Shown piece after piece: positions 55,747 to 64,000 of a stretch of DNA of 64,000 nucleotides. Made by a program: the position numbers and the translations under genes. Numbering within the stretch: the stretch's first letter is position 1; every line of letters starts with the position of its first letter. The notes below the pieces were generated by a model. The model was not told the origin of the DNA and did not search any database. It saw only the letters and a list, made by a program, of their open reading frames with translations. The stretch lies in contig CAKOGP040001870.1 in assembly GCA_933822405.4 (NCBI GenBank), forward strand, positions 124,001 through 188,000, in the 5' to 3' direction. The stretch comes from Cylindrotheca closterium (taxonomy: Eukaryota; Bacillariophyta; Bacillariophyceae; Bacillariales; Bacillariaceae).

Positions 55747-56230
55747 TTATTTGTATGTCCTCCTTAACTTACGCGACCGCCTACTACAATGTTTTTGTGC
55801 AACAGTACCCCTGTAGGCTTGATGTTGCAGGAGGGTCAAACGGTAGAGGTAGATGAACATATGAGTCGCTCTTTTTTTAAAGATCTCATTTTTCGAAGGA
55901 TCCGTAGTATCCTTCAGGAAGGAAATGTTGGCGAATAGGTTGCAGAGGTCCACGATGGAAGGGTCCTTAGACTTGTCGCAACTGGCTTGATACCTAGCAG
56001 AAGCAGCCGCAGATCTGAGTATGTACGACGGTGTCATTTTCTTTCTCAAATCAGTCATGGACAAAGGGGGAGTCTCCAAGACAATTGATAATTCTTCCAT
56101 GGACAACATCCCTCGATCGATGATACCGCTGGCATAAATGATAGTCACAGCAGCGACGAGGAGGGCAATATGACAATGGCACCAAAAGTGGTCGAGTCCA
56201 ATATCTCCATTGCAATCGATTGAGCGTCCT
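55747..56230 (-). other. Open segment with a membrane helix in a different frame from its upstream neighbour
   Basis: From about 56230 to the stop at 55747 one minus-strand frame reads coherently: DHFWCHCHIALLVAAVTIIY, then GMLSMEELSIVLETPP and LRKKMTPSYIL, ending in a basic tail. The hydrophobic stretch IALLVAAVTIIYASGII could cross a membrane. The frame differs from that of the secreted repeat protein just upstream. It may be that gene's true C-terminus after an intron or frameshift I could not place, or a separate short gene starting at an internal ATG. Confidence 0.35.
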
Positions 56231-57025
56231 CAAGGGATAGCAAGTTGGGACTGGTGCTGGGACGAACGGTTTCTTCGTGGTGTAGGATTGCACTCCATCG
56301 AAAACATCTCTGACAAGGAATTCATGGTCAAAGCTTGGCCAAGCTGGAGCTGCAGCAAGCAGGTCAGTGGCAACGTATTCTAGCTTCTTGTAGACTCGTT
56401 GGTACTCGACTTGGAACTCTTGGTTGTATGCTTCGAGCTTCTGGATGAAGTGTTCGATCTTGGAAAACATGGCAGTAGACACTTCTTGGGTGTATGCTTC
56501 ATACTGCTCATTTAAGAGTTCTGCCAAAGACATGACGGACTTGTAGTCAATGGATTGGTGGAATGCTTCGTACTCGAAGATGGCAGACATGGCATCAGTG
56601 AATGCTTGGGTGAAGGCTTCGTACTTCTCGTTGAAGTATTGCGCGAAAGCCTTGATCGATTCGTAGTTGATCGATTGCTTGTATGCGTTGTATTCCATAC
56701 TGAAGAACTCGACGATGGCAGACAGGGCATCAGTGAATGCTTCGGCGGAGGCTTCGTACTTCTTGCTGAAATCTTGTGCGAAAGCCTTGACCGATTCGTA
56801 GTCAATAGACATGATAAACTCCGGAAGGGAGAAAGAAGGAACACCAGTGGATTCCATTTCCACGGTGGTTCCAACAAAGTCAACAGTGGAAACAATGTTT
56901 TCGTTGCCCAAACTGTAGACTTGAATGGATGGACGAGTGTAGTTTCCACTCATCAAGGAAGGCATGGCCATTGGCTGCATGGCCAAAAGAAGAAAGATCA
57001 TGATGATAGATCGAAGAGACAACAT
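56051..57025 (-). CDS. Secreted protein with three helical repeats, unknown function
   Basis: From ATG 57025 the frame gives 324 aa. The signal peptide is clear (LRSIIMIFLLLAMQPMAMP). Residues about 65-225 contain three related units of about 45 residues with the pattern SIDYESVKAFAQ, then KYEA, then AFTDA, likely amphipathic helices. The last 50 residues (YPLRTLNRLQWRYW and on) have an odd composition and overlap the differently framed membrane segment downstream, so the 3' end of this model is doubtful. It sits between receptor paralogues B and C on the opposite strand, next to another secreted-protein gene. Confidence 0.6.
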   Translation of the reverse strand: MLSLRSIIMIFLLLAMQPMAMPSLMSGNYTRPSIQVYSLGNENIVSTVDFVGTTVEMESTGVPSFSLPEFIMSIDYESVKAFAQDFSKKYEASAEAFTDALSAIVEFFSMEYNAYKQSINYESIKAFAQYFNEKYEAFTQAFTDAMSAIFEYEAFHQSIDYKSVMSLAELLNEQYEAYTQEVSTAMFSKIEHFIQKLEAYNQEFQVEYQRVYKKLEYVATDLLAAAPAWPSFDHEFLVRDVFDGVQSYTTKKPFVPAPVPTCYPLRTLNRLQWRYWTRPLLVPLSYCPPRRCCDYHLCQRYHRSRDVVHGRIINCLGDSPFVHD

Positions 57026-57344
57026 GGTGGAAAGTGTTTTTGTTGCTGTTGTTGTTGTTGTTCTTTGAAAGGACTGAGTCGATGCAATTGATCGAATGTC
57101 AAAAATATGAGTAGATTCTGTTGTGAAATGAAGTTGCTTTGCTGAAGCAAGAAACGTCTCGACTTTGGTAAAATGTACCAAGCTCAGTAGAAAGTCTATT
57201 GTCGAGAACCGTTTCAAACTGAATCGAAAGTTGTGAGCATAGTTTTTTCCCCACGGTTTCGGCTCAACGGCAACGTGTGTTCCAAACCGATTTGCTCTTC
57301 CGTCGTCACGGTTAATGGTGAACGTGGTATTGGTGCCTATCATA

Positions 57345-58039
57345 TCATGGATTTTGTTCTTCATGGTCGCATTGTTGGCTTCGCACCATGGCTGTAGTCG
57401 TTGCTATCGCCATCGTCTTACAAAAGGTTAATATTTTCAACGAGGAAAACAACTCGGGGTTGGTAGTTGCGACAGGTTCAGTAGGACTGGTTGGAGAAGC
57501 GGCTGGTTCAGAAGAACTAGGTGGTTCCACAGCTGGTACAGTTCCACCATTGTCGGTACAGTTCCACCATTGTCGCACAAGTCACATGAGGTACCATCAT
57601 TGGCAGGGATCTCATAAGACCAGACACGAGAAGACAAGAGCATGTCGTTCTTTGGGTCAGCACAGGACAAGGTAGAGTTTCCAAAGCAGGAAATCTTGGG
57701 AGAGTAACAATCGGTACCATAATCAGCGGCATAGGTGTAGTTAGCGCTTGCAGAGTAGTCATAGTATCCGATGTCTTGAACATCAGAGTCCTTGAGAGCC
57801 CAGTAGACGGTTTTTTGTCCAGGCTCGGCAGTTTGACACATTTCAATACGGGTTGGACTTCCTTGAGTTTCGGGTTCGCACTTTCCATCAAAGGTGGTAC
57901 TCAAACAATCAGTAGAGCTTCCCTTTCCGGTTAGAGGAGTGAGACCGTCAGGAGCATAAGCGGCGCAACCATCGCCATCACTGGCAGCACACAAGTGACT
58001 GATGGAGCCATCCTTGGGACATCCAGGAGTGGTGGTCAT
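57345..58039 (-). CDS. Secreted Cys-rich protein, frame changed by a 20-bp duplication
   Basis: From ATG 58039 the frame holds a Cys-rich domain of about 155 residues: CPKDGS, LCAASDGDGCAAY, DCLSTTFDGKC, MCQTAEPG, YGTDCYSPKISCFG, LSCADPKND and TSCDLCDNGG. A 20-bp unit is repeated in tandem at 57535-57554 and 57555-57574. As sequenced, the frame then runs into a Leu-rich end and stops at 57437. If one unit is ignored, the frame enters a Ser/Pro/Thr stalk (AVEPPSSSEPAASPTSP) and a mildly hydrophobic tail, typical of an anchored surface protein. No signal peptide is present at this start, so an upstream exon is probably missing. Function unknown. Confidence 0.6.
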
Positions 58040-60148
58040 ATCTATTTAAATGAGCCAGCAAAACTTGCATACCCTCCTTTACCTTTCTTCTGTTCTTCGA
58101 CTAGGCCACCATTTTAGAAACCCGTTCTTCATCATGTCCCCATCCACCAATAAAGGAATGGCATCATTATGTTCTCAGAAACCCCGACCGGCCCCCCGTA
58201 TCCGTATAGCATAGGTACTGGGCCTTTGTCGCACTTCCGAGTTCTCCATTGGAACATAACGTGTTGATTCTTGATGTAGCAGGTACATTCAATTGGAGCC
58301 GCAGTCGTCGACGCGTTTTCAATTGGGCTTTGCCAATTTGTACTTGATCCACTGGCCAGGATCCAAGATGTCCCAATCCTGCCGACGTCAGGGCCTCTGA
58401 ATCCGATATCAACGTGCCAGAGTTAGGTACGGTACTGAGCGTGGCGAGTAATGGAGGACTTGTACTTGGAAGGCTATTGCAGCGCCGTATCATCGGAGTT
58501 TCCAACTGTTCCATTCTTGTCCATTTAGAATCGTTGAAGCACTACTGCAAAGGCAAACCCAGTCGAAGTTCAGTCATAAAAGCGTCAGGCAGAATTGATT
58601 CAATACTGCCAAAGAGGGCATCGCTATCCAAGCCTATGCATCGTTGAGGGATGCTGGCAAAAGGGCAAAGAGGGCGGTTTTGGGTGTCAAGGTAATGGAA
58701 CAAGAGGAAGCACAACAGATTGCTCAAAAGCATTCGCTCGTCACCAAGGCATAAGTATCATTTCGATTGGCAGTACTCCAACAATATGGCGGTTTCATTT
58801 CCAAGTCGTCCAAAATAAATCACATGGTCCAGAACTTGGAAGCGGTGACGATGGCGACTTCCTTGTCAGCATGCGATGATTATCATCAGCGGTTCCAACG
58901 ATTGCATAAAGTCGACAAAGGACTACGCTTCCAGTGCCATATTTTCCAAATCCCTTTAACACAGTCGTTGCCCGTTGTCTCTTCAGCTTAGCATCTCCTG
59001 CTTGCAAAAAAGCATATTGATAATGCTAGCGGAGGCTTGGTGTCTCGTGCATTTTTCTGAACTCCATAACACTGTACATATCGGGTCCGTGCGTCATACT
59101 CCAGGCACAAGCATTACCTGCCGTGTACCGGTACCGGTATGTTCATACCGGTACATCTTGATGGCTGCGCGTTGGTTGGACTCTCCAAACAGTGCACATG
59201 CGCGCGAGACGGTTTTCTTCTCGAACTTATTCTCAACAAATCGTGTCGTTCCACGATGATGTGCAAAGAAACCGTTTTGGCGGAGGTCCATGAACCCTCC
59301 CTCGTAATGATTTCTCGTAATGATTTCTTTGATGATTCATTCCTCCTTCCTTCCTCAATATTAAGGGCTGCTACAGTACCACATCCTTTACTACCTTGAA
59401 CGTCAGTACCGGTACGTCCCCACGATCCATCCGTTGGCGAACAACCACAGTGGCCTGCTTGCAGATAGACACTTTTCAGAACGCAACACCAAGGGAAAGC
59501 ATAAGCACACACGAAGTATTGAAACCTGCATCCTTCGCGTCACTTGCATCAATTTCAACGCTATACAACAAATTTCCCTTCCGGGAAGTGTCAACTTCTG
59601 ATTGGGAACATTATGGAAAGTAGCGAAAGCACCGAGCAAACATGCATCTTTGGCATAGTGTATAGTGTGCTTCCATTCTCGTGATTTTCACTGCATCGTC
59701 AACCCATTTGCGCGAGCGAGCGCGCAGCGCATCGCAACGTGCGGTCTGCGCAAGGTCTGCGTCCTGGTTGTTACTATTCGTGAAAGAAAGGATCGCATAC
59801 AAAATGATCCAAGAACTTCGCGTGCCACGAAGAACTTCAACTGTCGACAATCAAAGGATGTTCTCCCTACACGAGTACCTTAATTGATAATTTCGAAATT
59901 CTGGATGTCCCTCCTCGTAAAAGTGTGCGATTTGAACGGCACTTTTTTCGCTCTTTTCTCGTCATACAGTATGAAACGGTAGGCTCAAAACAGAGACGCC
60001 CTGACCAACCAGGTATCACTGGTTCACCAATACATAGTAGCCCAATATCTTTTTTTAATCAAGTCATTCATTCGTCTCATTCATATTGCTAGAGAGCCTA
60101 AATCAAGCCTTCCAAACGCCTCGCTACACACTTCAGAATACAAGCAAC
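58040..60148. other. Long intergenic region upstream of receptor C
   Basis: No gene I can support; several open frames on both strands lack domains and good starts. Four TACCGGTA palindromes lie at 59126-59153 and 59407-59414. The final 260 bp hold the two blocks shared with receptor B. A GCGC-rich patch lies at about 59710-59730. Confidence 0.5.
59895..60123 (+). promoter_or_regulatory. Upstream region of receptor C, sharing two blocks with receptor B
   Basis: Blocks 59895-59950 and 60104-60123 correspond to 53110-53163 and 53257-53276. Sequence between the blocks is less similar. Confidence 0.65.
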
Positions 60149-62066
60149 ATGACCCTTACACGCCAGCAGCGAGTTTGGTTGGCGATTCTGCCCAAAATTT
60201 CCAGCCTGTTTTCACTGTTTGGAAGTGGGTGGATTATCATTGAAGTGGCTTCTGACCGGCGAAAACGAAGGGTTCCTTATCATCGCTTGTTGCTTGCCAT
60301 GAGCGTATATGATGTTTTAGAGAGTGTATGGAATTTTGGGAGTACATGGCCGATTGTGGAAGGGAGTCCTGGAGTTATTTGGGCAGTAGGAAATACGGGA
60401 ACTTGCACTGCACAAGGCTTCTTTTTGACACTCAGCTCGGCAGTTCCTTTGTACAACGCAATGCTGAGTTGGTATTATGTATTGGTGATCAACTACAACT
60501 ACTCGGACACCAGGTTGCGAGGGTTTGTGGAGCCAGCTATGCACACATTTTGCTTTGTTTGGGCATTCGGAACTGCTCTGTATTCTGCTTCTGCGGGTTT
60601 GATTAACAACGCCAACCTATGGTGTTGGATTGCACCTCTGCCAACAGATTGCAAAGACTCTTGGACTCATGGGACTGCCGAAGAGGGGAATCCTAATCCT
60701 TGCATACGGGGTGACAATGTATGGATCTATCGCTTTGGGTTTTACTTTATTCCATTATGGATCAGCATTTTCTTTGCAAGTAAGTCGCTTTGGTGGTGGC
60801 AAAGGTGTTGTCATGAATTGTATGCTGATTGGATATTTATCTAATTTGGTCTGTGATTGATTCATTTCTGCAGCGTTTGCCACATACATGGTATATCGAT
60901 ATGTTTATCAACGAGATAAGGCAACATTGCGTTATCGGTTCCCTAACCGTGCCAGTATTTTCGGAGCGCTGAAATCACTGAGTGATGACATGCAGTTGAG
61001 ACTCTCCATAATTTCGACTTCTATGGGTTTCAAAGGCAGGAGTAGCACGACAGACATTGATACTTCCGATCTGGGCGATTTTGATGGCGACGACGACAAC
61101 AGCGAAGACCAAGACAATGACGGCGACGGTGACGACAATGGAGAAAATAACCATTCTACAACTACCCCAGGAGAATCATCTCTGGAGGGTCAGATCGAGA
61201 GTGAGCATATTGTGATAGATCTGAAAGTTGGGGGACCGCTGGAAGTGGTGGAAGAACAATCTGCAGAATTTGAAGAATCAGCAAGAAGCAGCAGGAGTAT
61301 ATCTAAAGATTTGAAAGTTTTGTCAACCGAGAAAGTTGACGATTCCACACCCCAGACTTTAAAATCCAGCATGGACGAAAGTGCCGGATACCCAACCGGG
61401 GCATGGGCGCTGTCTATGGATGCTGCGGACGAGGACGAGGACGATGATGCGAGTTCAAGTTCTAGCATCATGAAATCTGTCAATGTGGCAGATGGGGAAG
61501 AAAATAGAGAGAATAAACCAAAAGTCAAGAGACAGAGTACTATAAGGAAGAAGGTGCAGGCTTGGAAAACAAAACGGGAACGTTTTGCTCAGGAGATGCC
61601 ACACACGGTGGCAGTATTCCATCAGGCTTGCTTTTATCTCGGTGCATTCTACTGCACGCATGTTTGGTCCACAAGCAACCGAATCGTACAAGCGATCACA
61701 GATGGCGAATCGATATTTCCCCTTCTAGCATTGCATGCCTTCTTTGATCCGTTCCAAGGGTTCCTCAACTATATCGTGTACCAACGGCCGCGATACATTC
61801 AATTGCGAAAACGGCATCCCGAGTTCAGCAGAATAACAATCCTGTTATTCATTCTTCGTTTCTCTTTCATGGGCGGCAATGATGCACGAAACTTGAGGTC
61901 GTCCGCAGCAGACAGGGACAGTCTGCAAAGCAAACGGTCGAAATTTAGTCTCAATCTCCCCGAAGAATCGAATCTCGAACTCAATGCTGATTCGAACCAT
62001 CGTGGGACTTCAGGTCCCATACACACAACCTCATCGACGGAACCTAGGCTCAACTCTGGATTATAA
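60149..62066 (+). CDS. Seven-helix receptor-like protein, paralogue C
   Basis: Exons 60149-60779 and 60874-62066 give 607 aa. Exon 1 has the same length (631 nt) and phase as in A and B but diverges clearly: TWPIVEGSPGVIWAVGNTGTC against TWPIVEGSPDIIWAMGNVSTC. The membrane layout, Cys positions and IRGDNVWIYRFGFYFIPLW segment are kept. The third cytoplasmic loop is again long and acidic (GDDDNSEDQDNDGDGDDNGE) but unrelated in detail. Helices 6 and 7 (FYLGAFYCTHVWSTSNRIVQ and FFDPFQGFLNYIVYQRPR) are strongly conserved. The intron is of similar size but different sequence. It is the older copy by divergence. Confidence 0.82.
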
Positions 62067-62526
62067 TGTTTTCAGATGCATCAAAAGGTTTCCTGTATGT
62101 ACACTAGATTTTATCTTCCCGCACAAGCTTGAATGCTTTTCGTTCGGACAATGACTGGTTGGTGGACCCTTTGACATTTTCATCTCTGTAATATAGATAT
62201 ATAGAATACAAAACAAAATTCACAGCAGCACAGCTTTCCTGCTAAGTAGGAACTGATATTGATTGAAAGGTATGTATTATTATCATTGTCTTTGGCAAGA
62301 TATTGTTGTTAGGATACGCGTGTGGTACCGGTACCTGGTAGGCAGTATAATGATAAAGAGTTCAAAACAATGAAGTCGTCGTAGTCAATTTTCGTCCGTT
62401 AGTCCGCTCCGCTTGTCCGTTCGATTTCATCATCCACGATCGTCGCACCCTTATCATCAATCATCACACAACAGTATAGTCTCGCTCAACTTTTCTACCT
62501 ATAATTCGGATGATCATCAAACGACG
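62067..62526. other. Intergenic
   Basis: 3' UTR of receptor C and promoter of the sulfotransferase gene; one TACCGGTA followed by CCTGGTA (62326-62340). No gene. Confidence 0.5.
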
Positions 62527-64000
62527 ATGGAAGAGGGGCCGGAAACTGCAATCCAAAATGACGAGGAAACCAAAAGTCTAATCAGCACACGAGATGTGTC
62601 ACAGTCTGATACTCCACTTCCGTCATCCTCATCATCACAGAAACCGCTTCTGAATTCTTCCAAAACGTCTCAACGGTGGCTTTTATTGTTCTTCGTGTTG
62701 TTACTCCTCCTGGCCATTCTCTTTGTCACGGATAGAATGGAACTATTTCGAAGAGACGGCAACACGGGCACATCATTAGCCCAATCTCCTTCCATTCCAC
62801 AAGACTCCCAAACAAAGCTAACGAACGACGAGATTCGAACACAGCGCTTACAGCTAATGAAATCGTACAACTTCTCAAATCCATCAGCAATCAACTACAC
62901 ATCATTGGTCCAATATTTGGGTTTGGCAAGAGTCTTTCAACCAAACTTTAAAAGCTCAGAATCAGCAATTCCACCGTGGTGTACGTACGATGAAGCACAT
63001 CATCCTTCGAATGAGACAGGAACACCTAGTTTCAACCGAAGTGTATACGCAAGTGGGATCCTATACAACAAGATGCCAAAGGCGGCATCTAGCACATTGT
63101 CTGGTATTGTGTTACGAATAGCCCACAATGTGGCCAAGCGATTTGGAGCTCAGCATCCCTGCACTTCATTTCAGCATCACATTGAGGCGGAAGGAAATGC
63201 CAAGAGGCTATTTGAGGATCGTGACGTCCACAAGTCGTTTCTCTTTAGTTCGATTCGAGATCCGGCTGCCCAAGCCATTAGTCATATTTATTTCAGGCAT
63301 ATTTCCAGAAGAAACCAAACTCCTTCCGATGAAAATATGATGAAGTTCTTGATGAACAGCAATCATCAGAACGGCGTCATTTCGAAAGGAGTGGGAGGCT
63401 TCCAGATTGAATATTTGGCATTCGAAAGACTGCCACAATTCTACGCCTGGAACAGACGTGCGCCAACGAGGGTGATACAGCCCATACATGTGCACCAAGT
63501 GATCCAGGAAATCTTGGCGAATTACGACTATTTCATTTCCGTCGAGCGCTTTGACGAATCCTTGGTGGCGTTGCAGCTGTTACTTGGTCTCGAAACGAGT
63601 GAAATACTCTATATTTCTTCTAAAAAAGCCGGAGGTTCCTACTCGTACAGCAAAGGAAAGGGATGCTTCTTCCTACAAAAGCCCAAAGCTTCGGATGCCG
63701 TTGCTGCCTATCTTGCCAGTGACGAATGGTATGCCAAACAGTATGGTGACTATGTCCTGATGGAGGTGGTAAAACAAAGTTTGGACCTGACGATAGAATA
63801 TTTAGGAGAAAGCCGCTTTGATCGAGCGCTAAAGGAGTTTCGAGCCATGAAACGGGATGGGGAAGGGGAATGTGCGGACAAGGCAACATTCCCATGCAGT
63901 GACGACGGAGAAGAGCAGCTCGAAGCCGCAGAAAAAAGCTGCTACTCGACGGATTGGGGCTGTGGCTATGCTTGTCTGGATAGTTTATCATCCGATGATA
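62527..64000 (+). CDS. Golgi-type carbohydrate sulfotransferase, truncated by the window end
   Basis: Open from ATG 62527 to the window edge, 491 codons so far, with no intron. A short cytosolic N-terminus with a dileucine-like motif (KPLLNSS) precedes one membrane anchor (WLLLFFVLLLLLAILFV, about 57-73), giving a type II Golgi topology. The 5'-phosphosulfate loop is KMPKAASSTLSGIV, and the 3'-phosphate site is FLFSSIRDPAAQAISHIYF, both typical of PAPS-dependent carbohydrate sulfotransferases. Several N-glycosylation sites (NFS, NYT, NET, NRS) lie in the lumenal part. A Cys-rich segment begins near the window end (SCYSTDWGCGYACLD). It probably sulfates exported polysaccharides; acceptor unknown. 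Confidence 0.85.
   Translation, partial: MEEGPETAIQNDEETKSLISTRDVSQSDTPLPSSSSSQKPLLNSSKTSQRWLLLFFVLLLLLAILFVTDRMELFRRDGNTGTSLAQSPSIPQDSQTKLTNDEIRTQRLQLMKSYNFSNPSAINYTSLVQYLGLARVFQPNFKSSESAIPPWCTYDEAHHPSNETGTPSFNRSVYASGILYNKMPKAASSTLSGIVLRIAHNVAKRFGAQHPCTSFQHHIEAEGNAKRLFEDRDVHKSFLFSSIRDPAAQAISHIYFRHISRRNQTPSDENMMKFLMNSNHQNGVISKGVGGFQIEYLAFERLPQFYAWNRRAPTRVIQPIHVHQVIQEILANYDYFISVERFDESLVALQLLLGLETSEILYISSKKAGGSYSYSKGKGCFFLQKPKASDAVAAYLASDEWYAKQYGDYVLMEVVKQSLDLTIEYLGESRFDRALKEFRAMKRDGEGECADKATFPCSDDGEEQLEAAEKSCYSTDWGCGYACLDSLSSDD

Noticed and set aside
58167..59007. Several open frames on both strands between the Cys-rich gene and receptor C
   Set aside because: No domain, no consistent frame across the region, and no credible splice structure.

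Overview
The window looks like nuclear DNA of a diatom, most likely a raphid pennate species (inference; the exact species cannot be read from the sequence). Genes have short GT-AG introns of about 75-220 nt and lie on both strands with 0.2-2 kb spacers. The gene content is typical of diatoms: a heat-shock-factor protein with a non-canonical tail, a DUF6824 plus helicase-associated-domain chromatin protein, BspA-type and receptor-like leucine-rich repeat proteins, an AMT ammonium transporter, and several secreted low-complexity proteins. I called about 25 protein genes and rebuilt exon boundaries for 11 of them; in each case the exons sum to a whole number of codons. I saw no tRNA, rRNA, CRISPR array or intact transposon.

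1-15 kb: a secreted trypsin-like protease carrying four copies of a GDG-CC module (-), a thioredoxin-fold selenoprotein (+) in which an in-frame TGA replaces the first Cys of CGYC, a mucin-like cell-surface protein (+), a BspA-type LRR protein (-), an ankyrin-repeat protein (+) and a choline-transporter-like membrane protein (-). An assembly gap at 15482-15491 is flanked by a 127-bp exact duplicate. 16.5-32.6 kb: HSF (+), PHD/DUF6824/helicase-associated protein (+), ammonium transporter (+), tyrosine-phosphatase-like protein (-), fasciclin protein (+), a frameshifted ferredoxin-metallo-beta-lactamase fusion (-), and a protein with chromodomain-like repeats (+). 33-49.5 kb: a flavin disulfide reductase with a 35-nt microexon (-), three proteins of unknown function (+), an 8-exon type-II LRR protein (-) and a small TPR-like protein (+). 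50-62 kb: three tandem paralogues of a seven-helix receptor, two of which share a 730-bp identical tract, with two secreted-protein genes on the opposite strand between the second and third. The window ends inside a Golgi-type sulfotransferase gene.

The best candidates for new biology are the UGYC selenoprotein, the receptor cluster with its gene-conversion signature, the palindrome TACCGGTA (17 copies, all outside the confident coding regions), and the modular exon structure of the LRR gene. Two genes are put out of frame by short perfect tandem duplications (4 bp and 20 bp), which may be real mutations or assembly errors.
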